A stretch of DNA of 13,433 bases from Rickettsiales bacterium (GTDB lineage Bacteria > Pseudomonadota > Alphaproteobacteria > TMED127). Location of the stretch: NCBI GenBank assembly GCA_002717855.1, contig PBCD01000005.1, positions 7,756 through 21,188 of the forward strand. Reading direction: 5' to 3'. Positions 1 through 6,403 of this stretch are shown here, piece by piece (within the stretch, counting starts at the first letter, position 1; each line of letters starts with the position of its first letter). The notes below the pieces were generated by a model. It saw only the letters and a list, made by a program, of their open reading frames with translations, did not search any database and had not been told where the DNA came from. Position numbers and translations under genes: made by a program.

Positions 1-381
1 CATTAAATCCCTCCTAATTTTCCAATAGCCGAAATTAGGAAATGAAATAATTGCCCGTTTACTGATTCTTACTAAGTTATTTATTACTAAATCAGGAGAT
101 AGCATTGCTTGAATTGTTTGACTTAGAACAGCTGTAGTAAAAAAGTTATCCGGGTAATCTTTTAAATCAATGTTTGCATCTCCTTGTATAACTGCAAGTC
201 CTTTTTCTACGCACTTATTAACTCCTCTTTGATTTATCTCAATTCCTCTGCAGTCAACTTTCTTATGTTCAGATAAGTAGCTTAATAACATGCCCTCACC
301 ACAACCAACATCTAAAACTACTTCATTTCGATCGATTATGTCATATATTATTTTTAAATCTTTTCTGAGAGTATAAATCAT
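1..381 (-). CDS. metW: MetW, methionine biosynthesis methyltransferase-like protein (partial, 3' end outside window)
   Basis: This is the N-terminal 127 residues of MetW, a class I SAM-methyltransferase-fold protein that works with MetX in methionine synthesis; in some bacteria MetW binds MetX and is needed for its activity. Visible features are the SAM-binding glycine loop LDVGCGEG (residues 23-30), the acidic end of the next strand in GIEI, the QGDAN motif, DYPDNFF, LSQTIQA and the late FPNFGYWKIR motif, all typical of MetW. The gene runs off the left edge; the family is usually about 195-210 residues, so roughly 70-80 are missing. The ATG at 379-381 overlaps the metX stop codon by one base (TAATG), a sign of translational coupling in a metX-metW operon. 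No Shine-Dalgarno sequence precedes it. The identification is firm; whether it has its own methyltransferase activity is unknown. Confidence 0.93.
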   Translation of the reverse strand, partial: MIYTLRKDLKIIYDIIDRNEVVLDVGCGEGMLLSYLSEHKKVDCRGIEINQRGVNKCVEKGLAVIQGDANIDLKDYPDNFFTTAVLSQTIQAMLSPDLVINNLVRISKRAIISFPNFGYWKIRRDLM

Positions 382-1493
382 TATAATAGACTTTTTTTTA
401 ATCCGTTTAAAAATCCAGTTAAGGTTTTATGGAATTCAACTTCATTTAGTAAAAACGCATCGTGACCCTTGTCTGTTTGAATTTCTACAAAGCTAACGTT
501 TGAACCACAACTATTCAAAAATTTTATCATAATCTTAGTTTCTGATGTTGGAAAAAGCCAATCAGATGAAAATGTAAAAAAGCAAAATCTAATTTTTGTT
601 TTTTTAAATTTTTTAAAAAGTACGTTTTGCGCTATAGATAAGTCAAAGTAATCCATAGCTTTAGTTATGTATAAGTAGCTATTTGCGTCAAATCTATCAA
701 CAAATGAAAAACCTTGATGTTTAAGATAGCTTTCAATTTGAAAATCAACATCGAATTTGTATGAAAATTTTTGTCCTTTATGCAAATTTCTTCCAAATTT
801 CCTTTGAAGTGCTGATTCTGAAAGATAAGTAATATGTGCAATCATTCTTGCCACGGATAAACCTCTTTTTGGTTTTGTTCTTTTATCTATGTACTTGCCT
901 TTATGCCAGTTAGGATCTGACATTATGGATTGCCTTCCAATTTCGTGGAAAGCAATATTTTGAGCTGAATGTCTATAAGATGTTGCTATTGGTATTATTG
1001 CATGCACTCTTTCAGCATATGATACCCCCCATTCTAAGGCTTGCATACCACCCATGGAGCCGCCAACTACTGCAAATAATCTATCAATTTTCAAGTAGTC
1101 TACTAACTTAACTTGCGCTTTAACCATATCTGAAATTGTTATCACCGGAAAAGTTAAATCATATCTTTTTCCTGTTTTAGGGTTAATACTTGACGGGCCA
1201 GTACTCCCCTGGCATCCACCTATAACATTACTGCATATAACAAAAAAATTTTCAGTATTAATTGCTTTTCCTGGACCTACTAATTTATTCCACCAGCCTT
1301 CTTTTTTTGTCAATGGACTTATCCCACAACAATATTGATCCCCACTTAAAGCATGACATATAAAGATTGCATTTGATTTATTCTTGTTAAGTTTCCCGTA
1401 AGTTTCAAATGCTATTTCACACTTTTTTAAAAATAAGCCACTGTCAAGTTTGAGGTCATCTTTAAAAATAATTTTATTAATTTTTTTTTTCAT
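381..1493 (-). CDS. metX: MetX, homoserine O-acyltransferase
   Basis: MetX transfers an acyl group (acetyl or succinyl from CoA) to the hydroxyl of homoserine, the first dedicated step of methionine synthesis, in the cytoplasm. The 370-residue alpha/beta-hydrolase-fold protein is full length. The nucleophile elbow GGSMGGMQALEW puts the catalytic serine at 146; the other triad members are probably Asp311 in DWLFPT and His344 in DKGHDAF. The early HALSGD segment and QGSTGPSS are also typical of the family. Members of this fold use either acetyl-CoA or succinyl-CoA, and I cannot decide between them by eye. It starts at ATG 1493, directly followed by a run of ten A, with no Shine-Dalgarno sequence. 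It is the first gene of an operon with metW and is divergent from hisC. Its leader is predicted to be about 35 nt, so there is no room for a known SAM riboswitch. Confidence 0.96.
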   Translation of the reverse strand: MKKKINKIIFKDDLKLDSGLFLKKCEIAFETYGKLNKNKSNAIFICHALSGDQYCCGISPLTKKEGWWNKLVGPGKAINTENFFVICSNVIGGCQGSTGPSSINPKTGKRYDLTFPVITISDMVKAQVKLVDYLKIDRLFAVVGGSMGGMQALEWGVSYAERVHAIIPIATSYRHSAQNIAFHEIGRQSIMSDPNWHKGKYIDKRTKPKRGLSVARMIAHITYLSESALQRKFGRNLHKGQKFSYKFDVDFQIESYLKHQGFSFVDRFDANSYLYITKAMDYFDLSIAQNVLFKKFKKTKIRFCFFTFSSDWLFPTSETKIMIKFLNSCGSNVSFVEIQTDKGHDAFLLNEVEFHKTLTGFLNGLKKSLL

Positions 1494-1520
1494 TTTTTTT
1501 AAAATGTAATGTTAGATTAC

Positions 1521-1562
1521 TTGACTTAGGTCACATCATAGCTATGTTGATGCAGTAGTCAA
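1521..1562. promoter_or_regulatory. Symmetric divergent promoter pair for metX and hisC
   Basis: Two sigma70-type promoters face outward with mirror symmetry. Plus strand (hisC): -35 TTGACT at 1521-1526, 16-bp spacer, -10 TATGTT at 1543-1548, predicted start near 1555. Minus strand (metX): -35 TTGACT at 1557-1562, 16-bp spacer, -10 TATGAT at 1535-1540, predicted start near 1528. The two -10 boxes are separated only by GC and share a perfect 10-bp palindrome, CATAGCTATG (1537-1546). Each -35 box lies in the other promoter's initially transcribed region. The motifs are seen directly; promoter activity and start sites are inferred. Confidence 0.7.
1522..1533. promoter_or_regulatory. Candidate operator, near-palindrome TGAC-N4-GTCA
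   Basis: TGACTTAGGTCA has 4-bp perfect arms and is symmetric at 10 of 12 positions. It covers most of the hisC -35 box and the predicted metX transcription start, where a bound protein would affect both genes. No regulator is encoded nearby, and a 12-bp near-palindrome can arise by chance, especially because half of it is also a -35 box. Confidence 0.25.
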
Positions 1563-1595
1563 AATAATTTATTAGTTATAAATTCAGTTAATATT

Positions 1596-2705
1596 ATGAA
1601 AAACAAAGAAGTAAACACTGCATTAAATAAAATAAAGCTAAGCATTAACAAAATTGCAAAATATGAGCCAGGAGAAAGTGAAAACGATTCTATTAATGGG
1701 ATAAAACTCTCATCGAATGAATCACCATTTTTAATACCACAAAAAATAAAAAAAAAAATACAGTCAAATATTAATAAATTAAACTTGTACCCAGACGGTG
1801 ATTGTTTAATTTTAAAAAAAGCAATTTCTGATAAGTATAAAATAAATTTTAATCAAATTATTTGTGGGAATGGATCTGATGATATTTTAGCTCTAATAGG
1901 TCTAGCATTTTCGAGAGAGGGTTGTGAGATTATCTGTAACAAATTTGGATTTTTATATTACCCAATAATAGCACATTCTGTTGGCGCTAAGGTAGTTTTT
2001 TCAAATAAAAATTCGTTAGAGATTGATGAAAACGATATAGTTAAAAAAGTTAGTAAAAAAACAAATATTATATTTCTTGCTAACCCAAATAATCCAACGG
2101 GGTTGATATTAGAAAAAGAAAAGCTTATTAGAATGCTAGAAAAAATTCCCCCCAACATAATCGTTGTTATTGATGGAGCATATGCAGAATATGTCGAGGA
2201 AGAGAGTTTTTCTGATGGTTTGGCGCTAGTAAAAAGATTTCCAAATATTATCGTAACAAGAACGTTTTCCAAAATTTATGCATTGGCAGGATTAAGGTTG
2301 GGTTGGGCGTATTCCTCAAAAGAAATAATTAGTACCTTAGAAAAAATAAGAGGACCATTTAATGTTAATACTATTGCACAAATAGCTGGATCAACAATGC
2401 TTAAAGATGAAAATTTCCTCAGAAAATCAATTAAACATAACTACAAGTGGAAATCTTGGCTTTCAAATGAGATTAAATTACTTGGATTTGAAACTCAATA
2501 TAGTTTTGCAAATTTTATACTCGTTAAATGTAATTCAAAAAATTTTACGGCAGAATCTTTAGTATCTGATTTAAAAAAAAAGAAAATTTTTATTAGACAC
2601 ATGCGAAATTATGGACTTAAAGATTATTTTAGAATCTCAGTTGGAAAGAGTGATGAATTAAAGAAACTGGTAAAAAGTCTAAAAACAATATTGAAAAATG
2701 AATAA
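1596..2705 (+). CDS. hisC: HisC, histidinol-phosphate / aromatic amino acid aminotransferase
   Basis: HisC is a cytoplasmic fold-type I PLP aminotransferase that makes histidinol phosphate from imidazole-acetol phosphate and glutamate. Many HisC proteins also transaminate aromatic keto acids, and the overlapping tyrC gene suggests a role in tyrosine and phenylalanine synthesis here. The 369 residues are full length. Visible motifs are the substrate-binding NESP (41-44), YPDG (65-68), PLP-phosphate loop GNGSDD (91-96), NPNNPTG (163-169), Asp193 and Tyr196 in IDGAYAEY, the Schiff-base lysine at 226 in TFSKIYALAG, AGLRLGW (231-237), and Arg346 in FRISVG, which normally binds the substrate carboxylate. 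The ATG at 1596 lies about 40 nt downstream of the predicted start site and has no Shine-Dalgarno sequence. Many alphaproteobacteria carry a chorismate mutase gene in this cluster; none is present here. Confidence 0.93.
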   Translation: MKNKEVNTALNKIKLSINKIAKYEPGESENDSINGIKLSSNESPFLIPQKIKKKIQSNINKLNLYPDGDCLILKKAISDKYKINFNQIICGNGSDDILALIGLAFSREGCEIICNKFGFLYYPIIAHSVGAKVVFSNKNSLEIDENDIVKKVSKKTNIIFLANPNNPTGLILEKEKLIRMLEKIPPNIIVVIDGAYAEYVEEESFSDGLALVKRFPNIIVTRTFSKIYALAGLRLGWAYSSKEIISTLEKIRGPFNVNTIAQIAGSTMLKDENFLRKSIKHNYKWKSWLSNEIKLLGFETQYSFANFILVKCNSKNFTAESLVSDLKKKKIFIRHMRNYGLKDYFRISVGKSDELKKLVKSLKTILKNE

Positions 2706-3582
2706 AAACGGCAAACTCATAATAAATCAAATTGCGATTATAGGGCCTGGTTTAATAGGCTCATCATTAGGTTTAGCATTAAAGAGAAATAGAATTTGCA
2801 AAAATATAATTGGTATCGATAAATGCAAAAAAAATCTGATAGATGCAATTAAAAATAAATCGATAGATTTTGGTTATCATAAAATTGATGGTAGGCTTAC
2901 GAATACGGATGTATATTTTATATGTACACCAGTTAGTCAACTAAACAGTGTTGTTGAACAGTTAATCCCCTTTTTAAAAAATAACGCAGTGATAACAGAT
3001 GTGGGTTCAGTTAAAAATGTTTTTAGGAAAGAACTTATCTCTAAAGTAAACGAAATCGGTTTCTTAGTTCCTGCTCATCCGATAGCAGGAACTGAGTTCT
3101 CAGGTGCAAAAAATGCTCGTTTAGACATGTTTTTCAATCGATGGTGTATTATCACCCCTGTTAATCGAAAGATTCTTGGAGTCAAATTAATAAAATCAAT
3201 TTGGAAAAAAATTGGAATGATGGTGGCGACCATGAGTCCTGAAGAACATGATAAGATAATGTCAATTACTTCACATTTACCTCATTTAATAGCATTTACA
3301 ATTGTAGGTTCTGCATTAAATTATAGCAAAAAAGAAAAAAAACAGTTACTAAATTTTTCAGCAGGAGGATTCAAGGATTTTACCAGAATTGCCTCTTCCG
3401 ATCCAAAAATGTGGAGAGACATTTTTTTGAGTAATCGTAAAGACATTTTAAAGACATTAGAGGTTTTTATTAAAAATTTAAACTCTTTCAAAGACCTAAT
3501 TCAACATGAAAGGTCAAGTCAAATTATAAATTTTATTAAAAAAACAAAAAAAATACGAAAAGAAATTGTAAAGCTAGAGTAA
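2698..3582 (+). CDS. tyrC: Prephenate/arogenate (cyclohexadienyl) dehydrogenase
   Basis: This enzyme oxidatively decarboxylates prephenate to 4-hydroxyphenylpyruvate, or arogenate to tyrosine, using NAD(P). The 294-residue protein is full length for the monofunctional form, with no chorismate mutase or ACT domain. An N-terminal Rossmann fold shows the dinucleotide loop GPGLIGSS (16-23) with Asp41 after the second strand, which suggests NAD rather than NADP. Further family motifs are CTPVS (76-80), DVGSVK (101-106), HPIAGTE (127-133, with the likely catalytic histidine), SHLPHLIA (192-199) and GGFKDFTRIASSDPKMW (213-229). Its ATG lies within the last codons of hisC (8-bp overlap), so the two are co-transcribed and probably translationally coupled. 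The 3' end overlaps the end of plsC on the other strand by 9 bp. Substrate preference between prephenate and arogenate cannot be read from the sequence. Confidence 0.92.
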   Translation: MNKNGKLIINQIAIIGPGLIGSSLGLALKRNRICKNIIGIDKCKKNLIDAIKNKSIDFGYHKIDGRLTNTDVYFICTPVSQLNSVVEQLIPFLKNNAVITDVGSVKNVFRKELISKVNEIGFLVPAHPIAGTEFSGAKNARLDMFFNRWCIITPVNRKILGVKLIKSIWKKIGMMVATMSPEEHDKIMSITSHLPHLIAFTIVGSALNYSKKEKKQLLNFSAGGFKDFTRIASSDPKMWRDIFLSNRKDILKTLEVFIKNLNSFKDLIQHERSSQIINFIKKTKKIRKEIVKLE

Positions 3583-3611
3583 CTTTTCATAAAAAATTTT
3601 CTCTAGTTTTT
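3570..3611 (+). terminator. Possible intrinsic terminator of the hisC-tyrC transcript, inside the end of plsC
   Basis: CTAGAG (3574-3579) pairs with CTCTAG (3601-3606), and the stem extends outward through a G-U and three A-U pairs to about 10 bp, around a 21-nt loop, running into a T5 tract at 3607-3611. It spans the tyrC stop codon. On the opposite strand the second arm can instead pair with TCTAGA at 3611-3616, giving a 5-bp hairpin a few bases before a T6 run, which might serve plsC. The loop is long and the stem weak, so this is tentative. Confidence 0.35.
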
Positions 3612-4269
3612 CTAGAACTTCATTTTTATTTTTATTAAATGATATAACAGGAAAAATTTTTAAATTAATCATTCCACTTTTTTTTAGAAATTTCTTATTT
3701 ACCCAGTAATTTCCCGAATTATGTTTTACGGGTAAGATAGGTAGTGAAAGATTTTTTGCTAAAGCCATTATACCAGGGCTTAATATTGATCTTTGATTCG
3801 GATTTAATCTTGTTCCTTCAGGAAAAATTATTATTGAATGAATACCTTCATTAATTCTTTGTTTTGATTCTATTAACATTTTTTTCATAGATTTATAACC
3901 ACTATTCCTATCCACATATATAAAACCTAATTTCTTAAAATAACTCCTAAAAATGGGTATGCGATCAAGGTCGTACTTGAGTATGAATATTGATTTTTTA
4001 AAAATGATTGGTAAAAAAAATGTTTCCCAAGCAGATTGATGATTTGAAGCAATTAAAAATGGTTTTTTGGGAATATTTTCTAAACCATTCACTTTGTAAT
4101 CTATTGATAATATTAATTTGGAGAGTCTTATTACAACTTTTGACCAACAACTAGCAATTTTGAACGTAAAGTTTCTTGTGAAAAATTTGACCATGGAAAA
4201 AGTTGAAAAATACAAAATTGTCCAAGAATAAAAGAAAATATAGAAAATTAAACATCTTAAAAATCTCAT
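3574..4269 (-). CDS. plsC: PlsC-type 1-acyl-sn-glycerol-3-phosphate acyltransferase
   Basis: PlsC acylates lysophosphatidic acid at the 2-position to give phosphatidic acid, the precursor of membrane phospholipids, at the inner membrane. The 231-residue protein has a hydrophobic N-terminal segment (about residues 5-27) followed by the acyltransferase domain. The catalytic block is NHQSAWE, with His77 and Glu82 where the classical HX4D motif has Asp. FPEGTR (149-154) is the substrate-phosphate-binding motif, YVDRN and VKHNSG further support the family. It is the last gene of the argH operon, starting one base after the DUF218 gene's stop codon (TAA-A-ATG). Its last codons overlap the end of tyrC by 9 bp. 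The exact acyl acceptor is inferred from the family. Confidence 0.9.
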   Translation of the reverse strand: MRFLRCLIFYIFFYSWTILYFSTFSMVKFFTRNFTFKIASCWSKVVIRLSKLILSIDYKVNGLENIPKKPFLIASNHQSAWETFFLPIIFKKSIFILKYDLDRIPIFRSYFKKLGFIYVDRNSGYKSMKKMLIESKQRINEGIHSIIIFPEGTRLNPNQRSILSPGIMALAKNLSLPILPVKHNSGNYWVNKKFLKKSGMINLKIFPVISFNKNKNEVLEKLEKIFYEKLL

Positions 4270-4270
4270 T

Positions 4271-4858
4271 TTATATCAAAAATACTATATATAAAATTTT
4301 AATATATTCTGTAAAAATAACTTTAATATGAAAAAAAAAATCCAAAAAATATCTCGTATTAAAAAGATTCTCTTCGACGGGGACTAGATTCAATTCTAGA
4401 GAAGGAAATTTTTTTTCGAATAAAATTTTTACTCTCGGAAGGTGGTAGTAGGAGGAAATAAGGAATATTTCATTCATACCATTTTTTTCTACCCATTTCT
4501 TAATTTCTTTCACGTTTTGATAAGTATTAGTTGCTTTATTATCAAACGAAATACAACATTCAAAAAGTTTTTTGTCTATTTCAGATAACGCATATTTTTT
4601 TCTTAATTCACTACCAGAGAAAACACCTGAAACAAAAAGTTTTTCACTAAACTCACCTCTTTTTAAAAGATTTAGGCCTTTTTCAAATCGCCCTTTTCCA
4701 CCTGTAAGCACTACAATGGATGATTTTGTATTTTTAGAAAACTTATTTAGATCATAATAATACTTTGGGAAAATTAAAAAAAGATAAAAGAACCACCATG
4801 TTAGACTTACTATAATAATAGAAGACAAAAATATGCAATGCTTTTTTATGTTACTCAA
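4271..4858 (-). CDS. YdcF/ElyC-type DUF218 membrane-anchored protein
   Basis: This 195-residue protein belongs to the DUF218 family (YdcF, SanA, ElyC), whose members are linked to envelope integrity and, for ElyC, peptidoglycan or lipid-carrier metabolism; the biochemical role is not settled. One N-terminal membrane segment (about residues 8-30) is followed by the DUF218 domain: VVLTGGKGRFEKGL (49-62), SFDNKATNTYQN (104-115) and LISSYYHLPRV (133-143), matching the conserved Gly-Gly, N-T-x-x-N and Tyr-His-x-x-Arg motifs. The C-terminus (from about 178) is hydrophobic again. The only usable start between the upstream in-frame stop (4871-4873) and the membrane segment is TTG at 4858, overlapping the ftsX stop by 8 bp; a second TTG lies ten codons further in. 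It sits between ftsX and plsC, an arrangement common in alphaproteobacteria, consistent with an envelope role. Confidence 0.85.
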   Translation of the reverse strand: MSNIKKHCIFLSSIIIVSLTWWFFYLFLIFPKYYYDLNKFSKNTKSSIVVLTGGKGRFEKGLNLLKRGEFSEKLFVSGVFSGSELRKKYALSEIDKKLFECCISFDNKATNTYQNVKEIKKWVEKNGMNEIFLISSYYHLPRVKILFEKKFPSLELNLVPVEENLFNTRYFLDFFFHIKVIFTEYIKILYIVFLI

Positions 4859-5747
4859 AAAATCTCTTTTCTAAAAAACTTTGTAAATATATAAATAAAT
4901 AGACAAACAAAAACATTAATACAAAAAATAGAAATAGTAAAAGTAAAAAAATATTTGAAAAAAAATCATTCATACTTAATAGATTAAGCGAATTGTTGAA
5001 TGGTATGCTAAAAACCTTTAATATAATAGAAGAAAATGAAGAAATAAAGAAGATCGCAAATATTGATCCTGGCAAAATTTTTTTTATTAAAATTATTAAT
5101 AAATTGAAAGATATATTTTTATTTTCAGCGCCCATTATCTGTAAAATTTCTATAAATTTGTAGTTACTTTCTAAAGTGGTTTTTAAAAGTAATGTCAAAA
5201 AGAATAAAAAAAGGATAATTACACTTAAGCCAAAAATAAATATAAAAAGTTTTATTCTGTAAACATAATCATTAACCTCATATAAATCATCTTTATGATA
5301 TTCAATATCAACTTTTCTATCAGTAGACAGTTTTATCAATTCTTCAAGATCAATTTCATGATTACTATCCTGAAGGGTAAGTTGGACAATTAGGGGAATC
5401 CTGATCCTCGAAAGTGCATTAAGATCGTCAAAACCAATTTCATTAATAATTTTTTTTTCATCGTAAATAATTAAGCTTGAGATTCTGTTTTCTTGAGAAA
5501 GATAACTTACAATTTCATTTTTCACATTATTTGGAATTCTTTTCTCACCCTCTTGAGGTACAACTTGTAATGTAACTAACTTTGATTCATTTTTAATAAG
5601 ATCACCAGAAAAATTAAAAAAATTTAAATAAAATATAAATTGTACACTGATGATACTCACTATAAAAAAGGAGAATCCTGAAAGTAGTCTATTTTCACTG
5701 CTAAAAAAAATTTTATTTAATATATTTGTTATTTTAAAGAAGTTCAT
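4851..5747 (-). CDS. ftsX: FtsX, cell-division ABC transporter permease-like protein
   Basis: FtsX is the membrane half of FtsEX, an ABC-type complex at the division septum that does not transport but transmits ATP-driven changes to periplasmic peptidoglycan hydrolases or their activators. The 298-residue protein shows the FtsX layout: membrane segment 1 at about 23-43, an extracytoplasmic domain at about 45-162, then membrane segments at about 164-188, 214-244 and 263-288. The cytoplasmic IEILQIMGAENKNI stretch (199-212) between segments 2 and 3 matches the FtsX/FtsE contact region. The start ATG overlaps the ftsE stop as ATGA, so the two subunits are probably coupled in translation. A GAGGT lies directly against the start codon, too close to act as a normal ribosome binding site. 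The extracytoplasmic domain is too diverged to say which partner it binds. Confidence 0.88.
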   Translation of the reverse strand: MNFFKITNILNKIFFSSENRLLSGFSFFIVSIISVQFIFYLNFFNFSGDLIKNESKLVTLQVVPQEGEKRIPNNVKNEIVSYLSQENRISSLIIYDEKKIINEIGFDDLNALSRIRIPLIVQLTLQDSNHEIDLEELIKLSTDRKVDIEYHKDDLYEVNDYVYRIKLFIFIFGLSVIILFLFFLTLLLKTTLESNYKFIEILQIMGAENKNISFNLLIILIKKILPGSIFAIFFISSFSSIILKVFSIPFNNSLNLLSMNDFFSNIFLLLLFLFFVLMFLFVYLFIYLQSFLEKRFFE

Positions 5748-6400
5748 ACCTCATTTAGTTGTTTGTTTAATATTCTAAATCTCTTGTGCTCATTTTTTAT
5801 TTTCATTAAATCATTTTTTTCTGATAAAATTACAGTTGTTCCAAAGCTATTCAATGTATTTAAAAGGAAATAAAATTTCTCTTTAGTTTTGTTATCTAAA
5901 TAATTAGTAGGTTCATCAGCTATAAGAATATCAGGTTTACCAACCAGTGCTCTTGCAATTACAACTTTTTTTTTTTCACCTTCCGAAAGATCATCAACTT
6001 TATTATTACAAATATCTTTTAAACCAACCCAATCTATTATTTCTTTCATTCTTTTTTGAGAATCAAGTATTTCAAGTTTATGTATTTGATTTACAAGATC
6101 AATATTTTGAAAAACAGTTAAATATGGGATAAGAAAATTATTTTGTAAGATAACTCCAATTTTTCTTCTTAAAATTGAAATATTGTGCTGAGATATTTTC
6201 GTTATCTTTTGATCATTTAAAAAAAAATTTCCATTTTTAGGTAGTAACTTCATGTATAATAATTTTAAAAGAGTAGATTTTCCTGAACCGTTGTCACCGC
6301 TCACATGGATGAAATCACCTTTTTGAATAGTCAAATTTATATCTTTGATAACAGTGCTGTCTTCGTAACCTAAATATATTCTATCTAATTTTATTAACAT
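5744..6400 (-). CDS. ftsE: FtsE, cell-division ATP-binding protein, with altered switch region
   Basis: FtsE is the cytoplasmic ATPase of FtsEX. The 218-residue protein has the ABC motifs in order: Walker A GDNGSGKST (35-43), Q-loop Gln86 in VILQNNF, signature LSEGE (138-142), and Walker B ILIADEP with Asp162-Glu163, followed by the D-loop region TNYLD. The oddity is the H-loop: the family normally reads ATHD after the TTV strand, but here it is SEKND (193-197), with no histidine at the switch position (Lys195 by my alignment). Walker A, Walker B and the signature are intact. The DNA is in frame throughout, so this is not an obvious frameshift. It starts 3 bp after the DUF4175 gene and overlaps ftsX by 4 bp. 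A lone ABC ATPase of another type is the alternative, but the following ftsX makes FtsE much the likeliest. Confidence 0.9.
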   Translation of the reverse strand: MLIKLDRIYLGYEDSTVIKDINLTIQKGDFIHVSGDNGSGKSTLLKLLYMKLLPKNGNFFLNDQKITKISQHNISILRRKIGVILQNNFLIPYLTVFQNIDLVNQIHKLEILDSQKRMKEIIDWVGLKDICNNKVDDLSEGEKKKVVIARALVGKPDILIADEPTNYLDNKTKEKFYFLLNTLNSFGTTVILSEKNDLMKIKNEHKRFRILNKQLNEV

Positions 6401-6403
6401 TTT

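Noticed and set aside
1..20. A strong Shine-Dalgarno-like AGGAGGGAT followed by ATG at the left edge on the minus strand
   Set aside because: It is in frame with metW and encodes the conserved K-I-R-R-D stretch of that protein, so it is coding sequence and not a new gene start.
1506..1520. GTAAT/ATTAC hairpin in the metX leader as an attenuator or riboswitch
   Set aside because: Only 5 bp, nearly all A-T, with no proper T tract and no peptide or aptamer motif around it.
1958..2272. 104-codon open frame on the minus strand
   Set aside because: Antisense shadow of hisC, covering its conserved NPNNPTG and IDGAYAEY regions; hydrophobic and low in complexity.
4194..4270. Possible extra gene or frameshift at the plsC 5' end
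   Set aside because: The reading frame is continuous from the ATG through an expected N-terminal membrane segment, and the junction with the upstream gene is a clean TAA-A-ATG.
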